DNA of 64,000 bases from Clostridia bacterium (GCA_017549285.1 JAFYVE010000035.1:1-64000); one strand, 5' to 3'. Counted from the first letter of the stretch, positions 51,124 through 60,399 are shown. Notes: generated by a model from the letters alone, not told the origin. Made by a program: numbers and translations.

Positions 51124-51132
51124 ATATTTAAT

Positions 51133-51170
51133 AAACAATCTGGCAAGTATTTTGCCGGTTGTTTATTTTT
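51133..51170. terminator. Terminator between folC and XRE gene
   Basis: AAACAATCTGGCAA (51133-51146) pairs with TTTGCCGGTTGTTT (51151-51164) with two imperfect positions, then ATTTTTTT. It ends folC. Confidence 0.75.
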
Positions 51171-51419
51171 TTATTCTCCGATACCGAGAAGCCAGTTTAC
51201 TGATACACCAAGAACATCTGAAAGAGCGATGAGTTCATAATCGTTGATGCTTCTGATCTGACCTTCAAGCTTTGAAAGACCTGATGCGTTGAGGTCAACA
51301 CCTCTTACCTGAAGCTGTGTGAGAAGATCTTTCTGCTTCATACCGATAGCCTTTCTTCTCTGTTCAACTCTTGCTCCTGCGATATTGCGGTTTCCAAGTT
51401 CCTGTTTTCTTACTCTCAT
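51171..51419 (-). CDS. XRE-family helix-turn-helix protein
   Basis: This 82-aa Cro/C1-type regulator shows GARVEQRRKAIGMKQKDLLTQLQVRGVDLNASGLSKLEGQIR, with the recognition helix at ASGLSKLE, then DYELIALSDVLGVSVNWLLG. ATG 51419 is preferred because GGAGG lies eight bases upstream; ATG 51446 in frame is unsupported. It is the type that often acts as a small stand-alone repressor. It lies divergent from the nicotinate phosphoribosyltransferase gene and convergent with folC; its target is not clear. Confidence 0.85.
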   Translation of the reverse strand: MRVRKQELGNRNIAGARVEQRRKAIGMKQKDLLTQLQVRGVDLNASGLSKLEGQIRSINDYELIALSDVLGVSVNWLLGIGE

Positions 51420-51532
51420 TATTGCACCTCCGTTCAATGCATACATATTTTAACATATTAATCTGTAAAATTCAATAATGAAAAATAAATTTATATTAGG
51501 TTTGTTAACTTTTAATTAATAAATTTTTCTTA

Positions 51533-51561
51533 TTGATAAAAACAGACGGATATGGTATTAT
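51533..51561 (+). promoter_or_regulatory. Promoter of nicotinate phosphoribosyltransferase gene
   Basis: -35 TTGATA (51533-51538), 17-base spacer, -10 TATTAT (51556-51561). Transcription would start near 51568. Confidence 0.65.
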
Positions 51562-51599
51562 AAAAATAATGACATCAGTTTATGAAACGGGATGATAAA

Positions 51600-53054
51600 A
51601 TGATAAGTAAATCAGATAAATACAGCCTTATGATGGACTTTTATGAATTAGCTCTTGCTAACGGTTTTATTTCCAACGGAATTGACGATACTCTTGCGTG
51701 GTTTGATCTGTTTTTCAGACCCTCACAGCAGATAGGCGGTTTCTGCATTATGGCGGGTGTTCAGCAGATGTGCGAAACACTCAGAGATCTTCATTTTGAC
51801 GCTGAAGATATTGAATTTTTCCGTCAGCAAGGTGTTTCTGAAGCTTTCCTCAGCTACCTTGCAGATTTCGAGTTCAAGTGCGATATATGGGCTGTTCCCG
51901 AAGGTACTCCTGTTTTTGCAGGTGAGCCGATAGTCAAGGTGAAAGGTCCTGTTCTGCAGGCTCTTATGATTGAAACAATGCTTCTTATCACAATCAATCA
52001 TCAGACACTCATAGCAACAAAGGCAAACAGAATTGTGCGTGCCGCACAGGGCAGAAGTATTGTTGAATTCGGCTCAAGACGTGCCCACGGTGCTGATGCT
52101 GCTGTTTACGGCGCAAGAAGTGCATATATAGGCGGTTGTACTGCCACATCAAATGTTGTTGCCGCAAAGGAATTCGGTATTCCTCTTTACGGCGGAATGA
52201 GTCACACGTGGATTCAGCTTTTCGATTCTGAGCTTGACGCTTTCTGTGCATATGCGAGAGAATATCCCGATAACTGTATTCTTCTTGTTGACACTTACGA
52301 TACAATAAATTCAGGCATTCCCAATGCAATTGAAGCCTTTAAGAGGGAGCTTGTTCCCAATGGCTACAGACCCAAGGGAATACGTATAGACAGCGGTGAC
52401 CTTGCATATCTTTCAAAGAAGATAAGGAAAATGCTCAATGAAGCCGGTTTTCCCGACTGCGATATTTACGCATCAAATTCACTCGATGAATTCATTATCC
52501 GTGAAATGCTCGGTCACGGTGCAAGGGTTGACGGTTTTCTTGTGGGCGAAAGACTTATCACTTCAGCTGATGCCCCTGTTTTCAGCGGTGTTTACAAACT
52601 TGCCGCTGTTGAGAAAAACGGTGAAATCAAAAACTGCATAAAGCTGAGTGAAAACGTATCAAAAATCACAACTCCCTGCCCGAAACTTCTGTGGAGACTT
52701 TTCGATATGGAAACAGGCAAAGCAATTGCTGACCTTCTCACACTCGAAAACGAAGATATTTCGGAAAAGGATGAATATGAACTTTTCGACCCCGATTATT
52801 CGTGGAAGAGAAAGAATGTTACAAATTTCGTTGCAAGACAGCTGCTTGTTCCCGTATTTGAAAACGGAAAGTGTGTTTACATATCACCCGATGTTTCCGA
52901 TATCAGAACATACTGTGCAGAGCAGGTTGACACATTGTGGGAAGAAGTTCTCCGTTTTGAATATCCTCATAATTATTACGTTGACCTTTCTGAAAATCTC
53001 TGGAATGAAAAACAGCGTCTTATCAAAGAATCACGAAATTCAGACAAACATTGA
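51600..53054 (+). CDS. pncB: Nicotinate phosphoribosyltransferase
   Basis: This roughly 484-aa enzyme makes nicotinate mononucleotide from nicotinate and PRPP in the NAD salvage pathway. It shows LMMDFYELALANGF, FDLFFRP, NHQTLIATKANRIVRAA, IVEFGSRRAHGADAAV, YGGMSHTWIQLF and the phosphate-binding RIDSGDLAYLSKKIRKML. ATG 51600 (MISKSDKY) is preferred to ATG 51582, which is only about 14 bases from the predicted start of transcription; neither has a strong ribosome site. The gene stands alone with its own promoter. Confidence 0.94.
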   Translation: MISKSDKYSLMMDFYELALANGFISNGIDDTLAWFDLFFRPSQQIGGFCIMAGVQQMCETLRDLHFDAEDIEFFRQQGVSEAFLSYLADFEFKCDIWAVPEGTPVFAGEPIVKVKGPVLQALMIETMLLITINHQTLIATKANRIVRAAQGRSIVEFGSRRAHGADAAVYGARSAYIGGCTATSNVVAAKEFGIPLYGGMSHTWIQLFDSELDAFCAYAREYPDNCILLVDTYDTINSGIPNAIEAFKRELVPNGYRPKGIRIDSGDLAYLSKKIRKMLNEAGFPDCDIYASNSLDEFIIREMLGHGARVDGFLVGERLITSADAPVFSGVYKLAAVEKNGEIKNCIKLSENVSKITTPCPKLLWRLFDMETGKAIADLLTLENEDISEKDEYELFDPDYSWKRKNVTNFVARQLLVPVFENGKCVYISPDVSDIRTYCAEQVDTLWEEVLRFEYPHNYYVDLSENLWNEKQRLIKESRNSDKH

Positions 53055-53089
53055 TTACTTTTTTTATTCAGATATATAATAAATATCTG

Positions 53090-53118
53090 TTGACTAAAAT
53101 ATAAATAGATGTTAAAAT
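53090..53118 (+). promoter_or_regulatory. Promoter of PP2C-like membrane protein gene
   Basis: -35 TTGACT (53090-53095), 17-base spacer, -10 TAAAAT (53113-53118). A small palindrome (CAGATAT/ATATCTG, 53069-53089) abuts the -35. Confidence 0.65.
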
Positions 53119-53168
53119 AATATAGTTAAATACTAAAATTTATTTCATTATATACGGAAGGTGTTTTT

Positions 53169-54521
53169 ATGGCTGTAATTCAGGTTGAATCTGTTGCTAT
53201 AACAAAGAGCCGTCTTGCAAAAGGCTTTAACGGTGATAACCTTAATCTTAACGGTAAAGTTATATCTTCACAGGAAGCTGATACAGGTTTCAAAGCTGCA
53301 GGTAATGTAAAGCCTCCTTATGTAGCTGTTATCGCTTCTGGTAATCAGAAAGGCTTTGCCGCTGGTGCCGCAGCAGCATTCAATGATTATGTAAAAGATG
53401 TAAATATCAATAAGCACAATGCAGAAGCTGTTATAAACAGATTCTTTGATGATATGGATTCTGTTGTTGAAAAATGTGATATTGAAGGTGCAAGACTTTC
53501 AATCGGTATTGTCTGTGCTTATGACGACTGCGTAGTTGCCGCAAAAACAGGCAACTGCCATCTTCTTCGTTTCTCAGAGGGTGAGCTTTTTGAAATTGCT
53601 CTTTCAGATGATGACGGCGGAAGAGGTTTTCAGTTCGTTGATGTTATTGCTGATGGTGATGTTTTTGCTCTTCTTGGTGAAGAAGCATCTCAGAACCTTG
53701 ATTATGACGGAATCGTAAATGTTTTTGATCAGGGCGCTGAACTCAAACTTGCAGTAAGAGATATCTTCAGACTTCTTTCAACTTCAGCAAGAGGAATGGA
53801 TTGCTCGGTTATTCTAATGAAGCTGAACTGTGATGCTGAACGCACATATGCAGTTCTTCCCGTTGAAGGCGCAGATGCAGCTTTTGATTCAGCTGTAAGC
53901 GAATATCCCGAAGAGTTTGAATCAGACGGTGAAGCTTATGAGGAAGAGTATGCAGAAGCTCCCGCAGCAAAGAAATCAACAAAGAAAAAGATTCTCGGTT
54001 TTATTCCCGTAGTTATTCTTGTTATTCTTCTTGCAGTTGCAGCAGCTCTTTATTTTGCAACACGTCCCGAGAAACCCACAGGTAATGAAGGCCATTCAGA
54101 GCCTGATGTTGTAGTTGATAATCTCTTCGGTGATGAAGACGAAGAAGAGTATACAGGTGATTTCAACGGAAGCCACGGTATGCAGAGTGTTGAAGATACA
54201 GAAGGCGGCGGAGATGCCGGTTCAATGGATGGTGGTTCTGAAGAAAAGACAACACGTGCTCCTTCAACAACCCGTCCCGCTGAAACAACAACAAAAAGAG
54301 AAAACACAACACAGGCTGAAACAACTACTCAGGCTGAAACAACCACACAGGCAGAAACCACAACTCAGGCTGAGACTACAACTCAGGCAGAAACCACAAC
54401 ACAGGCAGAAACCACAACACAGGCAGAAACCACAACTCAGGCAACAGAAGAGCCTCCCGTAAATGAGGAGCCTCCCGTTAACGAAGAACCTGCAAACGAA
54501 GTGCCTATAAATGTTGAATAA
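53169..54521 (+). CDS. Membrane protein with degenerate PP2C-like domain and Thr-rich stalk
   Basis: This 450-aa protein has an N-terminal domain (residues 1-220) laid out like a PP2C phosphatase: SRLAKGFNGDNLNLNG, then VAVIASGNQKGFAAGAAAA where PP2C has VxDGMGGhxxG, then DDCVVAAKTGNCHLLRF (like the SVGDSR strand), DGDVFALLGEE and ARGMDCSVILMKL. The catalytic Asp residues are missing, so it is probably a pseudophosphatase. An acidic linker, one membrane helix (IPVVILVILLAVAAALYF, about residues 277-295) and an external tail with eight TTTQAE-type repeats follow. Function unknown. Confidence 0.72.
   Translation: MAVIQVESVAITKSRLAKGFNGDNLNLNGKVISSQEADTGFKAAGNVKPPYVAVIASGNQKGFAAGAAAAFNDYVKDVNINKHNAEAVINRFFDDMDSVVEKCDIEGARLSIGIVCAYDDCVVAAKTGNCHLLRFSEGELFEIALSDDDGGRGFQFVDVIADGDVFALLGEEASQNLDYDGIVNVFDQGAELKLAVRDIFRLLSTSARGMDCSVILMKLNCDAERTYAVLPVEGADAAFDSAVSEYPEEFESDGEAYEEEYAEAPAAKKSTKKKILGFIPVVILVILLAVAAALYFATRPEKPTGNEGHSEPDVVVDNLFGDEDEEEYTGDFNGSHGMQSVEDTEGGGDAGSMDGGSEEKTTRAPSTTRPAETTTKRENTTQAETTTQAETTTQAETTTQAETTTQAETTTQAETTTQAETTTQATEEPPVNEEPPVNEEPANEVPINVE
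54303..54446 (+). repeat. In-frame 18-bp tandem repeat (TTTQAE units)
   Basis: Eight 18-base units (144 bases) encode NTTQAE, six TTTQAE and TTTQAT. Units differ at synonymous bases (caggct/caggca, acaact/accaca), so the repeat is held by protein selection more than by recent slippage. It forms the Thr-rich outer stalk of the PP2C-like protein. Confidence 0.9.
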
Positions 54522-54526
54522 AAATA

Positions 54527-54556
54527 AAGGAGCTGATTTCAGCTCCTTATTTTTTA
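54527..54556. terminator. Bidirectional terminator between PP2C-like and GH25 genes
   Basis: AAGGAGCTGA (54527-54536) pairs with TCAGCTCCTT (54539-54548), then ATTTTTTA; the left side has AAAATAAA for the minus strand. Confidence 0.8.
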
Positions 54557-55435
54557 TCCTATTGTGAAATCTGTGAATGAAATATTCAGATCAACGTCAG
54601 AATCAATACCGTCAACTTTTCCCGTGTAACTGTATTGCCATATGCTGTAATTATAATAGAATTCGGGACTTTCTTCTTTATACTGTGCAAACCAGAAAGT
54701 GTAATCCTTTATTGAACTGAGGTTATATCTCATATATCCGTAATTGAGGTTGAAATAAACTGCAGGTATGTATCCTGCCTGTTTTACTCTTTCGCAGTAG
54801 GCAACAGCGCAGTCTGTAAGAATGTTATCGGGAAGGTTATCTGTTCTCATATTCTTTCCCGGCTCGTTTTCCCAGTCAAAAACAACAGGGAATGTGATTT
54901 TGTAATCTTTTATGAAGTCAATAACAAATTCAGCTTCTTCAATTGCTTCCTCAACGGTTATAGCCTGAGAGAAGAAGTAAACACCTACTTTAAGACCTGC
55001 TTTCAGAGCACCTTCAATGTTTTTCTTTGCATTGTCATCCTTGTGGATATCACCTTTGCTGCCGTAACCCCTGAACCCCACTCTGATTATCGCAAATTCA
55101 ATTCCGTCAGCTTTTACTTTGTTCCAGTCAATGTTGCGCTGAAATGATGAAACATCAATTCCTGTGTAGGTTTTTACATTTTTATCAATATATTCTGCAC
55201 GTCCGTTTTTCATAATGAAGTTATCCTGAGCAAAAGTGCTTGCAGGAATATCGGGATAAACGGGTACGCCGTCTTCAATTCTCAATACTGAAGTAGTTTC
55301 GGGAGGACGTGTCTGAGAAGGAATTTCTTCTTCAATCTGAAGCCCGGGAACAATTATTGCAATAACAACCGATGCAATAATTATCAGGGCACCTGCAATA
55401 TAATAGGGGATATATCTGCTGTTTCTGAAATCCAT
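54554..55435 (-). CDS. Membrane-anchored GH25 lysozyme
   Basis: This 293-aa protein has an uncleaved-type N-terminal membrane helix (IAGALIIIASVVIAIIVPGL), a Pro/Thr-rich linker and a glycoside hydrolase 25 domain from about residue 90. GIDVSSFQRNIDWNKVK, FAIIRVGFRGYG, VGVYFFSQA, the catalytic VFDWENEPGK and WQYSYTGKVDGIDSDVDLN are all present. It would cleave the peptidoglycan glycan strand outside the membrane, for wall turnover or spore germination. GGAG precedes the ATG. Confidence 0.93.
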   Translation of the reverse strand: MDFRNSRYIPYYIAGALIIIASVVIAIIVPGLQIEEEIPSQTRPPETTSVLRIEDGVPVYPDIPASTFAQDNFIMKNGRAEYIDKNVKTYTGIDVSSFQRNIDWNKVKADGIEFAIIRVGFRGYGSKGDIHKDDNAKKNIEGALKAGLKVGVYFFSQAITVEEAIEEAEFVIDFIKDYKITFPVVFDWENEPGKNMRTDNLPDNILTDCAVAYCERVKQAGYIPAVYFNLNYGYMRYNLSSIKDYTFWFAQYKEESPEFYYNYSIWQYSYTGKVDGIDSDVDLNISFTDFTIG

Positions 55436-55555
55436 ATCATACTCCTTTCCGTTTCTTTTCTACATAATAACACAAAATCTGTTTCAGAACAATAGTAATA
55501 AAAAAACCTTTGATAATAATTAATATGTTCTTAATATAATATCAATACATTGATA

Positions 55556-56248
55556 TTAAGTTGAATTTCTGAACGATGAAGGTGCCATACCTGTATATTT
55601 TCTGAACAGTTTTGTAAAATAATTTACATCAAGTATTCCGCAGAGCTGTGCAATTGTCTGAATCTGAAGTGATGTTGAAAAAAGCAGCTTTTTTGCATGT
55701 TCAATTCTTTTGGCGTTTACATAATCTGTAAATGTTTTTCCTGTTTCTTTTCTGAAAAGTGTGGAAAAATAACTTTCATTTATGCCGAGTAACGACGAAA
55801 CTGCTTTAAGGCTAAGGTCTGCTGTCAGGTCAGAGTCGATTATTGATATCGCTTCCTGTATATGCACAGAATATTTCAGAAATGAATAGTTTTTTGCGGT
55901 TTCAGTCAGTTTTCCGTCAGTTGATGTGTGTGTTTTTATTCTGAAATTATCAGCACCGCCCCACATAGTTTCACCGAGTGTGGAAATGAGTGATAAAACT
56001 GCCGGATCTTTGAACGGACCGCATATGAATATGCTTTGTTCATCTGTACGTGGAAGAAGAAACACAATGTAATTGTACTTTTCTTCATCTGTAATGATAT
56101 TGATTGTATTGTGTCCTGTTATGCTTAATAATCCTGAATATATTTTTTCGTTATTGTCCGGTAAGGATGAACGGGGTATAATATGTGATTCAATCTGCAT
56201 TTTTCTCAGAACTTTTACAGTAAAATTAATTTCTTTTTTGTAACTCAT
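55556..56248 (-). CDS. AraC-family transcriptional regulator
   Basis: This 230-aa regulator has an N-terminal region of about 125 aa without a recognisable sugar-binding fold, and a C-terminal AraC pair of helix-turn-helix motifs (SLLGINESYFSTLFRKETGKTFTDYVNAKRIE, then IQTIAQLCGILDVNYFTKLFRKYTGMAPSSFR). It lies divergent from a GPH symporter and GH2 enzyme and is the likely activator of that unit; the symporter promoter has a perfect -10 but a poor -35, as expected for an activated promoter. GGGTGA precedes the ATG. Confidence 0.92.
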   Translation of the reverse strand: MSYKKEINFTVKVLRKMQIESHIIPRSSLPDNNEKIYSGLLSITGHNTINIITDEEKYNYIVFLLPRTDEQSIFICGPFKDPAVLSLISTLGETMWGGADNFRIKTHTSTDGKLTETAKNYSFLKYSVHIQEAISIIDSDLTADLSLKAVSSLLGINESYFSTLFRKETGKTFTDYVNAKRIEHAKKLLFSTSLQIQTIAQLCGILDVNYFTKLFRKYTGMAPSSFRNST

Positions 56249-56383
56249 AACAATTCACCCGATTGTTTGTATATTTAGACTAATATTGCTATTATTATTC
56301 CATAATTTTTATAGAAATTCAAGATAATGTATAAAAATAATACTAAAAAATAAAAAAAATTTACTAACTTAAATTTTGCAAAT

Positions 56384-56412
56384 GTATTACAATAATATTA
56401 ACAGAATATAAT
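56384..56412 (+). promoter_or_regulatory. Activator-type promoter of GPH-GH2 unit
   Basis: Perfect -10 TATAAT (56407-56412). At 17 bases upstream there is only GTATTA, a poor -35, which fits a need for the divergent AraC protein. The 186-base AT-rich interval between the genes should hold its sites. Confidence 0.5.
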
Positions 56413-56434
56413 AAAAACAGAAAGTGTGGTTTTT

Positions 56435-57964
56435 ATGGCAAAAAAATCTAAAGAGCTTGTAAACGGCAAAAGACCGTTCGGCAAGCGTGACCTGATTGCT
56501 TATGCTGCAGGTGACTTCGGATGTAATATGAGCTTTGCACTCAAAGGCACTGTTCAGACATTCTGGCTTGTTTTTATGATGATGGAAACAGGTCTTCTCT
56601 CTGCTCTGCTTCTTCTTGTGCAGATATGGGACGCAGTCAATGATCCCCTTATCGGTACAATGATCGATAACGACAAGAGAAATTACAAAATGGGTAAATT
56701 CAAAACATACATCTTTATCGGTGCCTGTGGTCTGCTTGTTGCCGGTGCAGCTGTATTCCTTCCTTTCCCGAATGCAAGTGTTGTTGTCAAGGCAATTCTG
56801 TTTGTTCTCGGTTACATTCTTTGGGATGCATTCTATACAGTAGCAAACGTTCCTTACGGCTCAATGCTTTCAATTATAACTCACGACAGCGGTGAACGTG
56901 CACAGCTTTCAACATGGCGTTCAATCGGCTCAATGTTCGGCAATATTGTTCCTATGGTTATTCTTCCTATGCTTATCTGGGAAAAGGTAACATATGACGG
57001 AACAGGTGATTATCACACAAACCCCGTAACGGGCGAAGCTTACAAAATCGGCGATGCTGTGCTTGATCCTCTTACAGGCCAGCAGTTTGAGACACTTCTC
57101 GGTAACAGAGTTTTCTGGGCAGCTCTTATAATGGGCGTTTTCGGTTTTGTTGCATTTATGTTTATGATTAAAAACATAACAATCCGTGTTGATGAAAACT
57201 CTGTAAAGACAAATGAAAACGGCGGAAAATTCAATGTTTTCAAGGCATTTTCAAACTTTATGAAGAACCGTCCCGCAGTTGGTGCAACTGTAGCCGCAAT
57301 GGGTATGTTCCTTGGTATGCAGTCAGCTACAACTGCAAATACAATTATGTTTGCAACATATTTCAACAAGGCTTCAATGTCAGGTGTCGTTCAGATGATA
57401 GGCTTTGCTCCTATGGTTCTTTTCCTGCCTTTCATCAAGAAGCTTGTCAACAAGTACGGTAAGAAAGAAACATCCGTTGTCGGCACAATTGTTTCAGTTA
57501 TCGGTTCACTTGTAATGCTTATTTTCCCCATGATTGAAAACAGAAACATTGCTCTCATAGTTTACCTTATCGGTCTTGTCGGTTTCGGTCTTGGTATGGG
57601 TGTTTACACATGCGTTTCATGGGCACTTATGGGCGATGCTATCGACTACAACGAATGGAAATTCGGTACAAGAGAAGAGGGTGTTGTTTATTCACTTCAC
57701 TCATTCTTCCGTAAGCTTGCACAGGGCATAGGCCCCTCAATCGTTCTTCTTATCATGGGCGTTCTCGGATATCAGTCAGAACTCGGTACAATCGGTCAGA
57801 GTTTTGAAACATCACACAATATGTGCTGGCTTGTTGCAGGACTTTATCTGTTCAGTGCAGTTCTTCAGTTTATAGGTATTGCGGTAATTTATAATCTCGA
57901 CAAGAAGACGCTTGAAAAAATGAATTCTGAACTTGAGGCAAGCAGAAAAACAGAAGAAGCATAA
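56435..57964 (+). CDS. GPH-family sugar cation symporter
   Basis: This 509-aa, 12-helix transporter is of the glycoside-pentoside-hexuronide symporter family: RDLIAYAAGDFGCNMSFAL, VQIWDAVNDPLIGTMIDNDKR (family signature), YTVANVPYGSMLSIIT, SGERAQLSTWRSIGSMFGNI and a late block FGTREEGVVYSLHSFFRKLAQGIGP. It would import an oligosaccharide or glycoside for the GH2 enzyme that follows. ATG 56435 (MAKKSK) is preferred over GTG 56426. Compared with the GPH-like gene at 14 kb it is a clearer family member. Confidence 0.92.
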   Translation: MAKKSKELVNGKRPFGKRDLIAYAAGDFGCNMSFALKGTVQTFWLVFMMMETGLLSALLLLVQIWDAVNDPLIGTMIDNDKRNYKMGKFKTYIFIGACGLLVAGAAVFLPFPNASVVVKAILFVLGYILWDAFYTVANVPYGSMLSIITHDSGERAQLSTWRSIGSMFGNIVPMVILPMLIWEKVTYDGTGDYHTNPVTGEAYKIGDAVLDPLTGQQFETLLGNRVFWAALIMGVFGFVAFMFMIKNITIRVDENSVKTNENGGKFNVFKAFSNFMKNRPAVGATVAAMGMFLGMQSATTANTIMFATYFNKASMSGVVQMIGFAPMVLFLPFIKKLVNKYGKKETSVVGTIVSVIGSLVMLIFPMIENRNIALIVYLIGLVGFGLGMGVYTCVSWALMGDAIDYNEWKFGTREEGVVYSLHSFFRKLAQGIGPSIVLLIMGVLGYQSELGTIGQSFETSHNMCWLVAGLYLFSAVLQFIGIAVIYNLDKKTLEKMNSELEASRKTEEA

Positions 57965-57982
57965 ACAAACGATTAATTTTAC

Positions 57983-58018
57983 GGTGTCCGACAAATACTC
58001 TTGTTGGACACCATTTTT
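57983..58018 (+). terminator. Terminator/attenuator between symporter and GH2 genes
   Basis: GGTGTCCGACAA (57983-57994) pairs with TTGTTGGACACC (58001-58012), one G-T pair, then ATTTTTAAA. Lying inside an operon, it should lower GH2 relative to the symporter by partial termination, or protect the upstream mRNA. Confidence 0.7.
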
Positions 58019-58032
58019 AAAGGAGAAAAACT

Positions 58033-60267
58033 ATGAGAAATATATATAATTTCAATTATAAATGGGCTTTTACAAAACAGGCTGACTGTGTGCCCGAAAG
58101 TCTTCCCAACGATTGGGTATGGGTGAATCTTCCTCATTCGTGGAATAATATCGACGGTCAGGATGGCGGAAACGATTTTTACAGAGGCACCTGTTACTAT
58201 GCAAAGAGCTTTGATAAACTTGACCTCCCCGAAGCAGACAGATATTATCTTGAAATCAACGGTGCAAATTCTTCGGCAGATGTCTATGTAAACGGAAAGA
58301 ATCTTGCACATCACGACGGCGGTTATTCAACCTGGAGAGTTGATATGACAGACGCTCTTGAACGTGATAATCTTGTTGTTATTGCTGTTGACAACTCTGC
58401 AAATGACAGAGTTTATCCACAGGTTGCAGATTTCACTTTCTACGGCGGTCTTTACAGAGATGTCAATATTATATGTGTGAATAATTCTCATTTTGACCTT
58501 GATTATTTCGGTGGACCGGGTCTTATGGTTACTCCCGTTATTGAGGGTGAAAATGCAAAAGTCACTGTTGAAACATGGGTTGCAAACAAAAAAGACGAAC
58601 AGAAATTAAGATATATAATCACCGATAAATTCGGCAACGAAGTTTACAAAAAAGAAACAGACGATACAAAAATCGAGTTTGTTATTGAAAATGTTAATCT
58701 CTGGAACGGTAAAAAAGATCCGTATCTCTACAATGCAACAATTGAACTTGTTCAGTGTGACAACGTGATTGATAATATAAAAACAAAATTCGGCTGCAGA
58801 AGTTATGTTGTTGACCCTGAAAGAGGATTCATTCTTAACGGTGAAGAATATCCCTTGAGAGGTGTATCACGTCATCAGGACAGATGGGGCTTTGGTAACG
58901 CTCTTCTTTCCGAGCATCACGAAGAGGATATCAATCTCATTCTTGAAGTGGGTGCTACAACAATCCGTCTTGCACATTATCAGCACGATCAGTATTTTTA
59001 CAATCTCTGCGATGAAAAAGGACTTGTTATCTGGGCAGAAATTCCTTATATCTCACAGCATATGCCCACAGCGAGAGAAAATACGATTTCTCAGATGAAG
59101 GAGCTCATTATTCAGAATTACAATCATCCGTCAATCGCTGTATGGGGACTCTCAAACGAGATTTCTATGAAAGGTGACGAGGATCCCGACCTTCTTGAAA
59201 ATCACAGAATTCTCAATGATATGTGTCACGAAATGGATAAGACACGTCCTACAACTATTGCCGTTGTTTCTCCTTGCTCAATTGACAGTCCGTATATTCA
59301 GATTCCCGACCTTGTTTCGTATAATCACTATTTCGGATGGTACGGCGGAGATACATCAATGAACGGACCGTGGTTTGATAAATTCCACGAAAGACATCCC
59401 GATATTCCCATCGGTTGTTCCGAATACGGATGTGAAGCACTCAACTGGCATACATCAGATCCTGCTCAGGGTGACTATACTGAAGAATATCAGGCATATT
59501 ATCACGAGGAGCTTATAAAACAGCTCTTCTCAAGAAAATATATCTGGGCAACCCATGTATGGAATATGTTTGACTTCGGTGCAGACGCAAGAAACGAAGG
59601 CGGTGAAAACGGACAGAATCATAAAGGTCTTGTCACCTTTGACCGTAAGTATAAGAAAGACGCTTTCTATGCATACAAAGCATGGCTTTCAGATGAGCCG
59701 TTTGTCCATCTTTGCGGTAAGAGATATGTTGACAGGGTAGAGGATGTCACAAAAGTTACAGTTTACTCCAATTGCCGAGAAGTTGAACTTTTCGCAAACG
59801 GTGTAAGCCTTGGTAAAAAGGAAGCAGAAGACCACTTCTTCCGTTTCGATGTGCCCAATGCTGGTGAAACACATCTCCGTGCCGTTTCAGGGGAGCTTCA
59901 GGATGAAGGAATTATCCGTAAGGTTGATGTGTTCAATGAAGAATACAGACTCAAGGAAAAAGGTGCCGTGCTCAACTGGTTTGATGTCACAACCGTTGAC
60001 GGATATCTTTCAATCAATGATAAAATGAGCGACATTATGAAAACACCTGAGGGAATGCAGATGTTTATGGGAATGTTTGCAAAAATGATGCCCGAAGGCG
60101 GTGATGCAAAGGCTGCAGGATTTGAACTGAACGAATCAATGATGCAGATGCTTGGCGGCTTCACATTCTTAAGACTTTCGGGAATGCTCGGTATGATGGG
60201 AATTAACTTTACAAAAGAACAGCTTCTCGGAATAAATGCACAGCTTAATCAGATAAAGAAACAATAA
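58033..60267 (+). CDS. GH2 beta-glycosidase with Met-rich C-terminal tail
   Basis: This 744-aa glycoside hydrolase family 2 enzyme has the sugar-binding domain (WVWVNLPHSWNN, YLEINGANSSADVYVNG), an Ig-like domain, and a TIM barrel with the acid/base Glu in WGLSNEI, the nucleophile Glu in IGCSEYGCEALNW, and LAHYQHDQYFYNLCDEKGLVIWAEIP. There is no signal peptide, so it works on imported substrate, probably a beta-galactoside or glucuronide. After residue 665 it carries an unusual Met-rich helical tail (MKTPEGMQMFMGMFAKMMPE, then FLRLSGMLGMMGINF). Whether this is binding or dimerising is unknown. Confidence 0.9.
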   Translation: MRNIYNFNYKWAFTKQADCVPESLPNDWVWVNLPHSWNNIDGQDGGNDFYRGTCYYAKSFDKLDLPEADRYYLEINGANSSADVYVNGKNLAHHDGGYSTWRVDMTDALERDNLVVIAVDNSANDRVYPQVADFTFYGGLYRDVNIICVNNSHFDLDYFGGPGLMVTPVIEGENAKVTVETWVANKKDEQKLRYIITDKFGNEVYKKETDDTKIEFVIENVNLWNGKKDPYLYNATIELVQCDNVIDNIKTKFGCRSYVVDPERGFILNGEEYPLRGVSRHQDRWGFGNALLSEHHEEDINLILEVGATTIRLAHYQHDQYFYNLCDEKGLVIWAEIPYISQHMPTARENTISQMKELIIQNYNHPSIAVWGLSNEISMKGDEDPDLLENHRILNDMCHEMDKTRPTTIAVVSPCSIDSPYIQIPDLVSYNHYFGWYGGDTSMNGPWFDKFHERHPDIPIGCSEYGCEALNWHTSDPAQGDYTEEYQAYYHEELIKQLFSRKYIWATHVWNMFDFGADARNEGGENGQNHKGLVTFDRKYKKDAFYAYKAWLSDEPFVHLCGKRYVDRVEDVTKVTVYSNCREVELFANGVSLGKKEAEDHFFRFDVPNAGETHLRAVSGELQDEGIIRKVDVFNEEYRLKEKGAVLNWFDVTTVDGYLSINDKMSDIMKTPEGMQMFMGMFAKMMPEGGDAKAAGFELNESMMQMLGGFTFLRLSGMLGMMGINFTKEQLLGINAQLNQIKKQ

Positions 60268-60270
60268 AAG

Positions 60271-60296
60271 AATCGGGCAGATGCCCGATTTTTTTA
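60271..60296 (+). terminator. Terminator after GH2 gene
   Basis: Perfect stem AATCGGGC (60271-60278) with GCCCGATT (60283-60290), loop AGAT, then TTTTT. Confidence 0.9.
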
Positions 60297-60399
60297 TGAG
60301 TATGAAGAAAATTTCATTATCCGTTAAATCCTGTTATCGGGGGGCTGGATATATATTGCTTACAGTTACAGACATTTTTTAATACCCATTGAATTAATA

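Noticed and set aside
54303-54446. CRISPR-like 18-bp repeats
   Set aside because: The units are contiguous, in frame, and encode TTTQAE; there are no spacers.
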